A stretch of 64,000 bases of DNA from TMED78 sp036337035 (GTDB lineage Bacteria; Pseudomonadota; Gammaproteobacteria; Steroidobacterales; Rariloculaceae), in contig JAYZFC010000004.1 in the NCBI GenBank assembly GCA_036337035.1, positions 3,089-67,088 on the forward strand, given 5' to 3'. Position numbers and translations under genes: made by a program. A model generated the notes under the pieces. That model searched no databases. It saw only the letters and a list, made by a program, of their open reading frames with translations, and was not told the DNA's origin. Below, one piece after another: positions 36,057-44,441 of the stretch. Within the stretch, counting starts at the first letter, position 1, and the number at the start of each line of letters is the position of its first letter.

Positions 36057-36823
36057 TATCCTTCCTCCGGAGCTAATACTGGAAGTAACAATAAGGATGG
36101 TCCAACTTGGTTACGGGCTAATCTCAAACCTTGTCTAATCTGATTTCTGAAGCCGCTACCAACTGGAATCCAATCTCTTGTTGATTGATCCCATACGCCA
36201 GAATTCTCACCATCAGGTGTTTGATAAATTAAAGCTACCCTACCAATTTGCAGAAAATCCACTTCCCTAATATTTCCTTCTATTTCTAGCTCACCTGTAT
36301 AAGCATAAATAGTTCGGCCATAATCATTTTCTATTTGCCATGCTTCCATGACAACTCTAAATTTTTCTGCAGCTGTCACATCAGATCTTTCAAGAAGATT
36401 TCTCAAGTTTATAGCTCTTTCTCTTCTTTCATCAGCTAAAAAAGGAACATCTAAAGATACAAATCTTTCCAAGCCCTCAATCATTCTATCTAAAAGAGGA
36501 AGAATTTGTCTTTCAACTTGCTGAACATTATCAATAGACTCTCTCAAATTAACTAAAGTCTGTTCTTGATCTCTTATTTGTCTTTCAAGAAGTGTGTTGT
36601 ATACAATAAGACCATCTACTTCCTTCATTACTGCTCTATACTCTTCAAAAACTTGACGAGTCGCGTCTACAACCTCATCAATAGTATCTTGTGATTCTTG
36701 AGCTTGTTGAATGCGTTGACTTTCAGCTGCAACAATCTGATCTACTGCTGGTTGACCTAAAACTAAATTACAAAAAAAGAAAGTAATAATAGTAATAAGC
36801 GCTGCGTAAAAATTAGCTCTCAT
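36056..36823 (-). CDS. DUF3450-family periplasmic coiled-coil protein
   Basis: 255 residues with a signal peptide (FYAALITIITFFFCNLVLG-QP) and a long coiled-coil (about residues 30-115, ESQRIQQAQESQDTIDEV onward). A globular C-terminus carries VALIYQTPDGENSGVWD, the DUF3450 block. It is the first gene of the TonB2-type operon, as in many gammaproteobacteria, and its stop overlaps the ttpC start. Confidence 0.87.
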   Translation of the reverse strand: MRANFYAALITIITFFFCNLVLGQPAVDQIVAAESQRIQQAQESQDTIDEVVDATRQVFEEYRAVMKEVDGLIVYNTLLERQIRDQEQTLVNLRESIDNVQQVERQILPLLDRMIEGLERFVSLDVPFLADERRERAINLRNLLERSDVTAAEKFRVVMEAWQIENDYGRTIYAYTGELEIEGNIREVDFLQIGRVALIYQTPDGENSGVWDQSTRDWIPVGSGFRNQIRQGLRLARNQVGPSLLLLPVLAPEEG

Positions 36824-37234
36824 GACTTCTCCTCAAATTCTTTTAATAAAAAAAAGAAAGAATCCTAAAAAAAAAAATTAAGATTCACATTTAATAAAAT
36901 AACTTACTCATGCGATAAAAACAAACCATTAAATTAAAAAAATAATAATTTAAGCTGTCCTTTATATCACAACTCTAAAAAAGTTATTGAAAATTATAAA
37001 GGATTAATAGAAAAATTAAAGCATAAATTACCTTAGTAGCACTATTGTGAGTCATGATTAGCCTGATATATAGGCCTAAGATCATTGAAAAAATAGCGCA
37101 AAAGCTATGCTAACTATGAAATATTTAGCTACAAATAGCTATTTCTATACCTATCAATTTCAATATAACCGATAAAAAAATAAAGATAATTTCTTTAATC
37201 ATACATTAATGAGTCAATAAAAAACCCTAAGACA

Positions 37235-37263
37235 TTGACATATAGGTACCTTTTTAAGAATAT
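37235..37263 (+). promoter_or_regulatory. Candidate promoter of the ilvC-leu operon
   Basis: A perfect TTGACA (37235-37240) is followed after 17 bases by GAATAT (37258-37263), a weak -10. Transcription would start near 37270, about 15 bases before the leader-peptide ATG. Other AT-rich -10 candidates lie slightly downstream, so the exact start is uncertain. Confidence 0.45.
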
Positions 37264-37284
37264 AGAATATTATACGGTATAAGT

Positions 37285-37362
37285 ATGACTCGGATTAACT
37301 ATGCTTTAGTTGTATTTTTCTACTTAGAAATTAGTGGTTGGGGTCTGTGTCTTGAAACTTGA
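37285..37362 (+). CDS. Putative leader peptide of the ilvC-leu operon
   Basis: A 25-codon reading frame beginning MTRINYALVVFFYLE and ending at TGA (37360-37362), eleven bases before the attenuator stem. Eight of 25 codons are Ile, Leu or Val, with Leu-Val-Val at codons 8-10. A ribosome stalled there would cover bases to about 37327 and leave the antiterminator strand (37336-37344) free; one reaching the stop would cover it. No good ribosome-binding site precedes the ATG, the main weakness. Confidence 0.5.
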   Translation: MTRINYALVVFFYLEISGWGLCLET

Positions 37363-37384
37363 TGAATAATAAACCCCCGCAACC
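37336..37384 (+). promoter_or_regulatory. Antiterminator pairing in the ilvC leader
   Basis: GGTTGGGGT (37336-37344) can pair with A-CCCC and AACC within 37373-37384: nine base pairs with a three-base bulge. This pairing uses the 5' arm of the terminator and so excludes it. Mutually exclusive structures of this kind are the core of a transcription attenuator. Confidence 0.55.
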
Positions 37385-37404
37385 CTCGGGAAGCGGGGTT
37401 TTTT
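37371..37404 (+). terminator. Intrinsic terminator (attenuator) before ilvC
   Basis: CCCCGC (37375-37380) pairs with GCGGGG (37393-37398), extended by A-T pairs, and is followed directly by six T (37399-37404). It stands 29 bases before the ilvC ATG. The only upstream gene is transcribed away from it, so it can only act on the ilvC transcript. Confidence 0.85.
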
Positions 37405-37433
37405 ATATACATTTATATAATTAGGAGTAATGA

Positions 37434-38420
37434 ATGAAACTCTATGTTGAATCTGATGTACAACCAGATGAGCTAACAGGCGAAAAAATAGCGGTACTTG
37501 GTTATGGAAGCCAAGGAAAGGCTCACGCCATGAACTTAAGGGACTCTGGATTTGATGTTGTAATCGGCCTAAGAGCAGGCGGGTCAACATCAACTAAAGC
37601 AAAAAATGATGGCTTTGAAGTTTTAAATCCAGAAGATGCTGTAAAAAATGCTGGTCTTGTAGCATTTCTTGTCCCAGATATGGTTCAAGCTAAACTTTAC
37701 AACCAAATAGAAAATAACCTAAATCAGAATATCACAATTCTTTTTGCTCACGGTTTTAACATTCATTACAAACAAATCAAGCCTAGAGAAGATTTAGATA
37801 TCGTCCTTATTGCGCCAAAAGGTCCTGGGGATCTCGTAAGAAGACAGTACGAAGAAGGTAGAGGCGTTCCATGTCTTATTGCAGTAAGTCAGGACTCTAC
37901 AAATAGAGCGCATGCAAGAGCTCTAGCTTACGCTCATGGCATTGGAGGAACTAGAGGCGGCGTTTTAGATACGACATTTGGAGAAGAAACTGAAACTGAC
38001 TTATTTGGTGAGCAAGCAGTATTATGTGGAGGTCTCTCTGAATTAATTGTAAGGGGTTTTGGGACTCTTGTTGAAGCTGGTTACCAACCAGAAGTTGCTT
38101 ACTTTGAATGTATGCATGAAGTTAAACTGATAGTAGATCTTCTTCATGAAGGTGGATTAGCTAAAATGCACGAATTTGTTAGTGAGACAGCAAAGTATGG
38201 TGATTTAACTCAAGGACCAAGAGTGGTAGATGAGCATACTGGAGAAAAGATGAAGGATGTGCTTAAAGATATTCAAGATGGCACTTTTGCAAAGAACTGG
38301 GTCTCTGAATATGAATCAGGTCTTCCTGAATACAATAGGCTGCTAGAAAAAGATATTAAAAGCAAAATTGAAGATGTGGGCAAAGAGCTTAGAGGAAGAA
38401 TGAGCTGGCTTAAGAACTAA
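37434..38420 (+). CDS. ilvC: Ketol-acid reductoisomerase (class I)
   Basis: 328 residues, the short class I form. It isomerises and reduces acetolactate or acetohydroxybutyrate with NADPH in valine and isoleucine synthesis. The nucleotide loop GYGSQGKAHAMNL is at residues 23-35; IAPKGPGDLVRR and the acidic Mg-binding block in the C-terminal knot (LFGEQAVLCGG, FECMHEVKLIVDL) are intact. The start has AGGAG six bases upstream. It is the first gene after the attenuator. Confidence 0.97.
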   Translation: MKLYVESDVQPDELTGEKIAVLGYGSQGKAHAMNLRDSGFDVVIGLRAGGSTSTKAKNDGFEVLNPEDAVKNAGLVAFLVPDMVQAKLYNQIENNLNQNITILFAHGFNIHYKQIKPREDLDIVLIAPKGPGDLVRRQYEEGRGVPCLIAVSQDSTNRAHARALAYAHGIGGTRGGVLDTTFGEETETDLFGEQAVLCGGLSELIVRGFGTLVEAGYQPEVAYFECMHEVKLIVDLLHEGGLAKMHEFVSETAKYGDLTQGPRVVDEHTGEKMKDVLKDIQDGTFAKNWVSEYESGLPEYNRLLEKDIKSKIEDVGKELRGRMSWLKN

Positions 38421-38454
38421 TTAGTAATTTTAATTTAAAAAATAGTTGGGAATA

Positions 38455-40020
38455 GTGAAACAAGATAAAGTAATAATATTTGATACTACTCTTCGAGATG
38501 GAGAACAGGCTCCAGGATGTAGTATGACTCTAAATGAAAAACTAAGGGTGGCAACATCTCTTAGAGAGCTCAATGTTGATGTTATTGAAGCAGGCTTTCC
38601 TGCAGCATCTCCAGGAGACTTTGAGTCAGTAAGCGCTATTGCAGAAGACATTAATGGACCATCTATTTGCGGTTTAGCAAGGTGTAACAATAGAGATATC
38701 GAGTTAGCATGGAGTGCTTTAAAAAAAGCAAAGAAGCCAAGAATTCATGTCTTCGTTGCAACTAGTGAGATCCATAGAAGACACAAATTAAAATTAGCAA
38801 AAGATGAAATTATTAAAACTGCTGTTGATAGCATTAAGTTTGCTAAATCTCTGTGTAATGATATTGAATTTTCACCCGAAGATGCATCTAGAACCGAATT
38901 AAATTACTTATCAGAAGTTGTTGACGAGGCTATAAAAGCAGGTGCTACTACTATAAATATTCCAGATACTGTAGGTTATGCTGTACCTGGGGAATTCTAT
39001 AATACCTTTAAGTATCTTAAAGATAATGTAAAAAATATTGATAAAATTACATTAAGCTCCCATTGTCATGACGACCTTGGGATGGCAGTAGCTAATAGCT
39101 TGGCAGCAGTAGAAGCTGGTGCAAGACAGGTAGAATGTACTATAAATGGGATTGGTGAAAGAGCTGGTAATTGTTCCCTAGAAGAAATTGTAATGGCATT
39201 AAAAACTAGAATAAAGCACTTCAGGGTTGAAACAAACATCAAAACTCAGAAGCTTTATCATACAAGCAGAATAGTATCTAATGTAACAGGAATGCATGTA
39301 CCAAGGAATAAAGCAATTATAGGTGAAAATGCTTTTGCCCATGAAGCAGGAATACATCAACACGGTATGCTTCAAAATCAAGCTACATATGAGATTATGA
39401 AGCCTGAAGATGTTGGGCTATCTAAATCAAATTTAGTCCTTGGTAAGCACAGTGGAAGACACGCATTTAAAGAAAAAGTTGAGCAGCTAGGATTTACGAT
39501 TTCTAGCGAAGAAGAATTGAAAGATTCTTTCAAAAAATTTAAAGAGATTGCTGATAAAAAGAAGAATATGTATGACAGAGATATAGAGTCGATTGTTATG
39601 AATACAGATAATTCTAAATCTGGTCCTTGGTCAATGGAAGAGATTAAGGTAAGTTCAATCTCCTCATCTCATTCATCTGCTATTGCTATAATAAAAAATG
39701 AAGATGGAAAATTAATTGAAAAATCTGCTAAAGGTGAAGGGCCTGTTGCTGCTATATTTAGTGCAATTGAAAAAATTACTCAAACAGAGCTTAGGCTAAA
39801 GAACTTTGAAGTTAGAGGAATTACTGATGGAGATGATGCACAAGGAGAAGTAACAGTTTCGGTAGAATATAACGGACAGAGCTATAGAGGACAAGCAATA
39901 AGTACAGATATTCTGGAAAGTGCTGCATTAGCATATTTAGAAGTCGTTAATCGCGTATATAGATTAAAGGATAACAGTAATCTTAAATCTGCAAAAAAAA
40001 CAAATCTGATAACCCCATAA
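38455..40020 (+). CDS. leuA: 2-isopropylmalate synthase
   Basis: 521 residues from a GTG start giving MKQDKVIIFDTTLRDGEQ, which aligns with the E. coli N-terminus; a TTG three codons upstream is possible. LeuA condenses acetyl-CoA and 2-oxoisovalerate, the first step of leucine synthesis. DTTLRDGEQAPGCSM, SSHCHDDLGMAVAN (metal His pair) and NGIGERAGN are visible, and the C-terminal regulatory domain that binds leucine is complete, so feedback inhibition is likely. Confidence 0.96.
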   Translation: MKQDKVIIFDTTLRDGEQAPGCSMTLNEKLRVATSLRELNVDVIEAGFPAASPGDFESVSAIAEDINGPSICGLARCNNRDIELAWSALKKAKKPRIHVFVATSEIHRRHKLKLAKDEIIKTAVDSIKFAKSLCNDIEFSPEDASRTELNYLSEVVDEAIKAGATTINIPDTVGYAVPGEFYNTFKYLKDNVKNIDKITLSSHCHDDLGMAVANSLAAVEAGARQVECTINGIGERAGNCSLEEIVMALKTRIKHFRVETNIKTQKLYHTSRIVSNVTGMHVPRNKAIIGENAFAHEAGIHQHGMLQNQATYEIMKPEDVGLSKSNLVLGKHSGRHAFKEKVEQLGFTISSEEELKDSFKKFKEIADKKKNMYDRDIESIVMNTDNSKSGPWSMEEIKVSSISSSHSSAIAIIKNEDGKLIEKSAKGEGPVAAIFSAIEKITQTELRLKNFEVRGITDGDDAQGEVTVSVEYNGQSYRGQAISTDILESAALAYLEVVNRVYRLKDNSNLKSAKKTNLITP

Positions 40021-40035
40021 TTTTGGAATAATTAT

Positions 40036-40962
40036 ATGGCCTTAAAAGAAAGTAAATATATCTGGCACGATGGAAAAATAGTTCCTTGGAAAGAAGCAAA
40101 AGTTCATGTGCTAACTCATGCCCTCCACTATGGCTCATCTGTATTTGAGGGGATAAGGGTTTACAAAAGCCCTAAAGGTTCTGTAGCTTTTAGGCTTACC
40201 GATCATATACTTCGAATGAAAAATTCGGCTAAGATTTATTATATGGAAATACCTTATACAGTTGAAAATTTGGTTTCTAGCTGTAAAGAAATAGTTAAAA
40301 AAAATAATCTACTTGAAGGTTCATACATTAGGCCTATTGCCTATCGTGGCTATGGAGAAATGGGAGTTGCAGGTAATCATGAAGAACCTGCTACTTGCTC
40401 AATAGCAGCATGGGAATGGGGCTCCTACCTAGGTGATAATGGTTTAGAAGATGGAGTTGATGTATGCGTTTCATCTTGGCAAAGAGTAAGTCCGAATACA
40501 CTCCCTAGCTTAGCTAAGGCTGGAGGAAATTATCTTTCTAGTATCCTAATAACGTTAGAAGCTAAAAGACAGGGATTTACTGAAGGGATTGCACTTAATG
40601 AAGGGGGATTTATTAGTGAAGGCGCCGGGGAAAATATATTTATTGCTAGCGCTGGGAAGCTTATAACTCCACCTTCCTCTGCATCAATTCTCCCTGGGTT
40701 AACAAGAGATACAGTCATTAGACTAGCAAAAGAAATAAATATTGAAGTATTAGAACAAGACATACCTAGGGAGATGCTTTATATAGCGGATGAAGTCTTC
40801 CTTACAGGAACTGCTGCAGAAATTACACCTGTTAAATCAATTGATAGGATTAAAGTAGGCTCAGGATTAAGAGGCCCAATAACCAAAAAACTTCAAGAAA
40901 GATTCTTTGGGCTTTTTGATGGCTCAACTAAAGATAATCATGGTTGGCTAGAATTAATATAA
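40036..40962 (+). CDS. ilvE: Branched-chain amino acid aminotransferase
   Basis: 308 residues, class IV PLP transaminase. It performs the last step of Ile, Val and Leu synthesis. HALHYGSSVFEGIRVY, the PLP-Lys in LAKAGGNYLSS, LNEGGFISEGAGENIF and FLTGTAAEITPV match IlvE. Placing ilvE between leuA and leuC is uncommon compared with leuABCD. No pabC is seen in the fab cluster, but IlvE is clearly the transaminase here. Confidence 0.95.
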   Translation: MALKESKYIWHDGKIVPWKEAKVHVLTHALHYGSSVFEGIRVYKSPKGSVAFRLTDHILRMKNSAKIYYMEIPYTVENLVSSCKEIVKKNNLLEGSYIRPIAYRGYGEMGVAGNHEEPATCSIAAWEWGSYLGDNGLEDGVDVCVSSWQRVSPNTLPSLAKAGGNYLSSILITLEAKRQGFTEGIALNEGGFISEGAGENIFIASAGKLITPPSSASILPGLTRDTVIRLAKEINIEVLEQDIPREMLYIADEVFLTGTAAEITPVKSIDRIKVGSGLRGPITKKLQERFFGLFDGSTKDNHGWLELI

Positions 40963-40978
40963 TTTCCTAATTATTTAA

Positions 40979-42382
40979 ATGAAAACATTATTTGATAAAG
41001 TCTGGGAAAAACATATTGTAGTTGAAGAAACTACTGATACACCCTCTATTATCTACATAGATCTGCACCTAGTCCACGAAGTAACTTCTCCTCAGGCTTT
41101 TAATCTTCTAAGACAAATGAAACTAAAAGTTAGATGTCCAAGTAAAACATTGGCAACAATGGATCACTCAATACCTACGACACCATTTAAATCACTTAAA
41201 GATTTAGCACTAGTAAGCGATACGCCAGCAACTAGACAGTTAATTCAAATGGAAAAAAATTGTCATGATTTTGGTATTAAGCTAGGAGGAATATCTAGTG
41301 ACCAAAGAGGAATTTGTCATGTAATTGGACCAGAACTAGGTGCTACTCAGCCTGGTAAAACTATTGTTTGTGGCGATTCACATACTAGTACTCATGGCGC
41401 ATTCGGCGCTCTAGCTTTTGGAATAGGAACAACTGAAGTTGGACATGTTTTTGCAACACAATGTATGTTACAAAGGAGACCAAAAAATCTAGCTATCAAT
41501 CTAAATGGTAATTTGCAAAAAGGAGTAGGTGCTAAAGATATTATTCTTAAAATAATTGGCAGTATTGGGGTAGATGGTGGAACTGGTTATGCTATGGAGT
41601 TTAGGGGTAACACAATTAAGTCATTATCTATGGAAGAAAGAATGACCATATGTAATATGACAATAGAAGCAGGAGCTAGGACAGGAATGATGGCTCCAGA
41701 CGACACCACTTACGAATATCTTATCAACAGGCCTCAAGCACCTAAAGGTGAAAAATGGGAACAATCTCTAAATTCATGGAGAAATTTAGTAGGAGATAAT
41801 GAAGCACAATTTCAAAAAGAAGTTAGTATAGAGGTTTCTGAAATAAAGCCAATGGTTACCTTTGGAACTAATCCTGGCATGGTTATATCAATTGATGAAG
41901 TTGTGCCTGAGCCAGCTAAAAATGATGAAGCATTCATCAAAGCACTCGATTACATGCAAGTAACGCCCGGCAAACCGCTATCAGAAAAAAAAGTTGATGT
42001 TGTGTTTATCGGTAGCTGTACCAACTCTAGATTAAATGACTTAGAAGCAGCTGCTTCATTCTTAAAGGGAAGAAAAGTAAATAAGAGTGTTAGGATGCTT
42101 GTTGTGCCAGGATCTGAGTCCATTAAAAGAGAAGCTGAAAAAAAAGGTATTGATAAAATTTTTAAAGAATCAGGTGCAGAATGGCGAGAGGCTGGATGCT
42201 CAATGTGTTTGGCAATGAATGGTGATTTTGTTCCTCCAGGAAAATTATCAGTTAGTACAAGTAATCGTAATTTTGAGGGAAGACAAGGAGGAGGAGCTAG
42301 AACAGTGCTTGCTAGTCCACTTACTGCTGCAGCATCTGCAGTTAGAGGTTATGTAAGCGACCCTCGTACTCTTCTAAAATAA
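40979..42382 (+). CDS. leuC: 3-isopropylmalate dehydratase large subunit
   Basis: 467 residues. With LeuD it isomerises 2- to 3-isopropylmalate using a [4Fe-4S] cluster. Cluster Cys lie in FIGSCTNSRL and EAGCSMCLAMN; VCGDSHTSTHGAFGALAFG and STSNRNFEGRQG are conserved substrate blocks. It starts 16 bases after ilvE and ends 6 before leuD. Confidence 0.97.
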   Translation: MKTLFDKVWEKHIVVEETTDTPSIIYIDLHLVHEVTSPQAFNLLRQMKLKVRCPSKTLATMDHSIPTTPFKSLKDLALVSDTPATRQLIQMEKNCHDFGIKLGGISSDQRGICHVIGPELGATQPGKTIVCGDSHTSTHGAFGALAFGIGTTEVGHVFATQCMLQRRPKNLAINLNGNLQKGVGAKDIILKIIGSIGVDGGTGYAMEFRGNTIKSLSMEERMTICNMTIEAGARTGMMAPDDTTYEYLINRPQAPKGEKWEQSLNSWRNLVGDNEAQFQKEVSIEVSEIKPMVTFGTNPGMVISIDEVVPEPAKNDEAFIKALDYMQVTPGKPLSEKKVDVVFIGSCTNSRLNDLEAAASFLKGRKVNKSVRMLVVPGSESIKREAEKKGIDKIFKESGAEWREAGCSMCLAMNGDFVPPGKLSVSTSNRNFEGRQGGGARTVLASPLTAAASAVRGYVSDPRTLLK

Positions 42383-42388
42383 TAAAAT

Positions 42389-42967
42389 ATGGAACCAGTA
42401 AAAATAATTAACTCTAAATCGGTAGTGTTACCACTAGATGATATTGATACAGACCAAATCATCCCAGCTAGATTTTTAACTACTACCTCGAAAGAGGGCT
42501 TAGGTAAAAACTTATTTAATGATTGGCGATTTGATTCTGATGGATTGCCAATTAAAGAATTTATTCTAAATCAAAGTATATCTTCCGGATGTGAAATTTT
42601 AGTTACAGGTAGAAATTTTGGATGTGGATCTTCTAGAGAGCATGCGCCATGGGCTTTGCTAGACTACGGTATAAAAGCAGTTATTAGTACAGAAATTGCT
42701 GATATATTTTTTAATAACTCGTTAAAAAATGGGTTTATACCTATTAGAATAGATGAAGATTCACATAATTGGCTTCTATCTAACCCAGGAGTAAAAATTA
42801 CAATTGATATTAGTGAGTTATCAGTAAATATAGATGGATATAAAAAAATAGATTTCTATATGGATCCTTTTTCTAAATATTGTCTGCTAAATGGCATCGA
42901 TCAGCTTGGTTTTATAATGAAACATGAAAACCAAATAAAAAACTATGAAGGTAAGCTTGGTGAGTAA
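42389..42967 (+). CDS. leuD: 3-isopropylmalate dehydratase small subunit
   Basis: 192 residues. The LeuD family blocks VLPLDDIDTDQIIPARFL and GRNFGCGSSREHAPWAL are present. It is the swivelling domain partner of LeuC. Its stop overlaps the leuB start region. Confidence 0.97.
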   Translation: MEPVKIINSKSVVLPLDDIDTDQIIPARFLTTTSKEGLGKNLFNDWRFDSDGLPIKEFILNQSISSGCEILVTGRNFGCGSSREHAPWALLDYGIKAVISTEIADIFFNNSLKNGFIPIRIDEDSHNWLLSNPGVKITIDISELSVNIDGYKKIDFYMDPFSKYCLLNGIDQLGFIMKHENQIKNYEGKLGE

Positions 42968-44027
42968 AAAAATTATTTTTCTACCAGGTGATGGCATCGG
43001 TCCTGAAGTAACTTCAGAGGTAGTAAAAATATTCAATAAGATAAATAATGATCTTAACCTTAAATTCTTAACTGAAGACGCACTAATAGGAGGAGCAGCA
43101 TTAGACGCAACTGGCTCTCCTCTTCCTGATGATACACTAAATTTATGTCAAGAAGCAGAAGCGATCTTTCTAGGAGCTGTTGGTGGTGAGAAATGGAATA
43201 ATAATCCTGTCCACTTAAGACCAGAATCAGGATTGCTCCCTTTGAGAAAAAAACTAAAATTATTTGCAAATCTTAGACCCATTAAAATTCATCCTAAACT
43301 TATTAGCTACTCGCCAATAAAGGAACAATACCTTCAAAATGTTGATATCCTTATTCTTAGAGAGCTCACTGGAGGAATATATTTTGGTAAAAGAAATAGA
43401 ACTAAATCGAAAGCTTTTGATACATGCGAATATGATGTTGCTGAGATAGAGAGAATCTGCAGAAGAGCTGGGCAGTTTGCAAGACAACGAAAAAATAAAG
43501 TGACATCCATCGACAAACATAATGTTCTAGATACTTCGAGATTATGGAGGGCTACTGCTGATAGAATCTTTGCAGATGAGTTCTCTGATGTTGAGCTAGA
43601 GCATATATACATTGATGCAGCTACAATGCATATCATAAATAGACCAAATACCTTCGATGTAATGGTCACTGATAATATGTTTGGAGATATTATCTCTGAT
43701 GAAGCTTCTATGCTTGTAGGCTCGCTTGGTCTTCTTCCATCAGCCTCATTAGGAGAAGGTAGCTTTGGATTATATGAGCCTATTCATGGCTCCGCACCGG
43801 ACATTGCAGGAAAAGGCATTGCAAATCCAACTGGAGCAATATTAAGCCTTGCTCTATTATTTAGATATTCACTAGGGTTAGAGTCTATAGCTGAGGCTAT
43901 TGAGAATGCAGTCTATACAACATTTTCACAACAACATTATACTGCTGATCTCTCTGGACTATCAAATACCTCCCCTATTTCTACTTCCTCATTTGGAGAG
44001 TGTGTACTCTCCAACCTATCTATTTAA
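42960..44027 (+). CDS. leuB: 3-isopropylmalate dehydrogenase
   Basis: 355 residues from a GTG start giving MSKKIIFLPGDGIGPEV; an ATG five codons earlier (42945) is the other option. Either start overlaps the end of leuD. LeuB oxidatively decarboxylates 3-isopropylmalate with NAD. RELTGGIYFG, the Mg-binding DNMFGDIISDEAS and the NAD loop EPIHGSAPDIAGKG are complete. It ends the leucine operon; the his regulator promoter follows within 69 bases. Confidence 0.96.
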   Translation: MSKKIIFLPGDGIGPEVTSEVVKIFNKINNDLNLKFLTEDALIGGAALDATGSPLPDDTLNLCQEAEAIFLGAVGGEKWNNNPVHLRPESGLLPLRKKLKLFANLRPIKIHPKLISYSPIKEQYLQNVDILILRELTGGIYFGKRNRTKSKAFDTCEYDVAEIERICRRAGQFARQRKNKVTSIDKHNVLDTSRLWRATADRIFADEFSDVELEHIYIDAATMHIINRPNTFDVMVTDNMFGDIISDEASMLVGSLGLLPSASLGEGSFGLYEPIHGSAPDIAGKGIANPTGAILSLALLFRYSLGLESIAEAIENAVYTTFSQQHYTADLSGLSNTSPISTSSFGECVLSNLSI

Positions 44028-44063
44028 CTTTCGAAATATTCATATAATTTTCTAATATTTATC

Positions 44064-44092
44064 TTGAAATATTTGTAATAATGTATTATTAT
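44064..44092 (+). promoter_or_regulatory. Promoter of the hisR-like/his operon
   Basis: TTGAAA (44064-44069) and TATTAT (44087-44092) are separated by 17 bases, each matching the sigma-70 consensus at five of six positions. Transcription should start near 44099. This also argues against the ATG at 44097 as the start of the first gene. Confidence 0.65.
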
Positions 44093-44112
44093 ATTAATGT
44101 ACTGTTACATTA
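44076..44112. promoter_or_regulatory. Two operator-like palindromes at the his operon promoter
   Basis: TAATGTA-CTGT-TACATTA (44095-44112) has perfect seven-base arms and covers the predicted transcription start. TAATAA-TGTA-TTATTA (44076-44091) lies between the -35 and -10. TrpR-family repressors bind palindromes in this position, and the first gene encodes such a protein, so autoregulation is the simplest reading. Confidence 0.55.
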
Positions 44113-44123
44113 TAAGAAATTAT

Positions 44124-44441
44124 ATGAAGAAAAAGAATAGTAAAAATAATGAGTTAGGCAAGAATAAGCTATACAAAGCTATACTATCATTGAAGAATAA
44201 TAACGAATGTAGTGAGTTTTTTGAGGATCTATGCACGCCAGCTGAACTGGAAGCCATGATAGATAGATGGGCTGTAGTATCCTATATAAATCAAGGCCTA
44301 GCTTATAGAAAAATCCACGAAATAACTGGAGTTTCAGTAACAACTATAGGAAGAGTGGCCAGAACTATTACACTAGGAAATGGCGGCTACAATATAGCTC
44401 TAGATAGAATCGATAACTTAGATAGGTTGAATTATGAATAA
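44124..44441 (+). CDS. TrpR-family regulator of the YerC/YecD type, probable his operon regulator
   Basis: 105 residues from the ATG giving MKKKNSKNNELG; an upstream in-frame ATG (44097) lies on the predicted transcription start and is rejected. The TrpR-like core is clear: FFEDLCTPAELEAMIDRW, then a helix-turn-helix in LAYRKIHEITGVSVTTIGRV. YerC-type proteins have been proposed as histidine-biosynthesis repressors (HisR) in Firmicutes. Here the gene overlaps hisG by eight bases, so it is the first cistron of the his operon. Histidine as effector is inference. Confidence 0.85.
   Translation: MKKKNSKNNELGKNKLYKAILSLKNNNECSEFFEDLCTPAELEAMIDRWAVVSYINQGLAYRKIHEITGVSVTTIGRVARTITLGNGGYNIALDRIDNLDRLNYE

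Larger units (their letters stand above)
36824..37433. other. 610-base divergent intergenic region with the ilvC leader
   Basis: The longest gap in the window lies between the TonB2 operon (minus) and ilvC (plus). From 36824 to about 37230 it is AT-rich and no gene or convincing structure is seen; it must hold the TonB2-operon promoter. From 37235 to 37433 it carries the ilvC promoter, a leader peptide and an attenuator, listed separately. Confidence 0.7.

Noticed and set aside
37371..37404. The hairpin before ilvC as the terminator of the TonB2 operon or another upstream gene
   Set aside because: The upstream operon runs the other way, and no plus-strand gene precedes the hairpin within 6 kb, so it can only act in the ilvC leader.
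37324..37593. Minus-strand open frame across the ilvC start
   Set aside because: It runs antisense through the attenuator and the ilvC N-terminus and has no protein-like features.
44097..44123. Nine extra N-terminal codons for the TrpR-family regulator
   Set aside because: The ATG falls on the predicted transcription start and inside the palindrome and lacks a ribosome-binding site; the extra residues are not conserved-looking.
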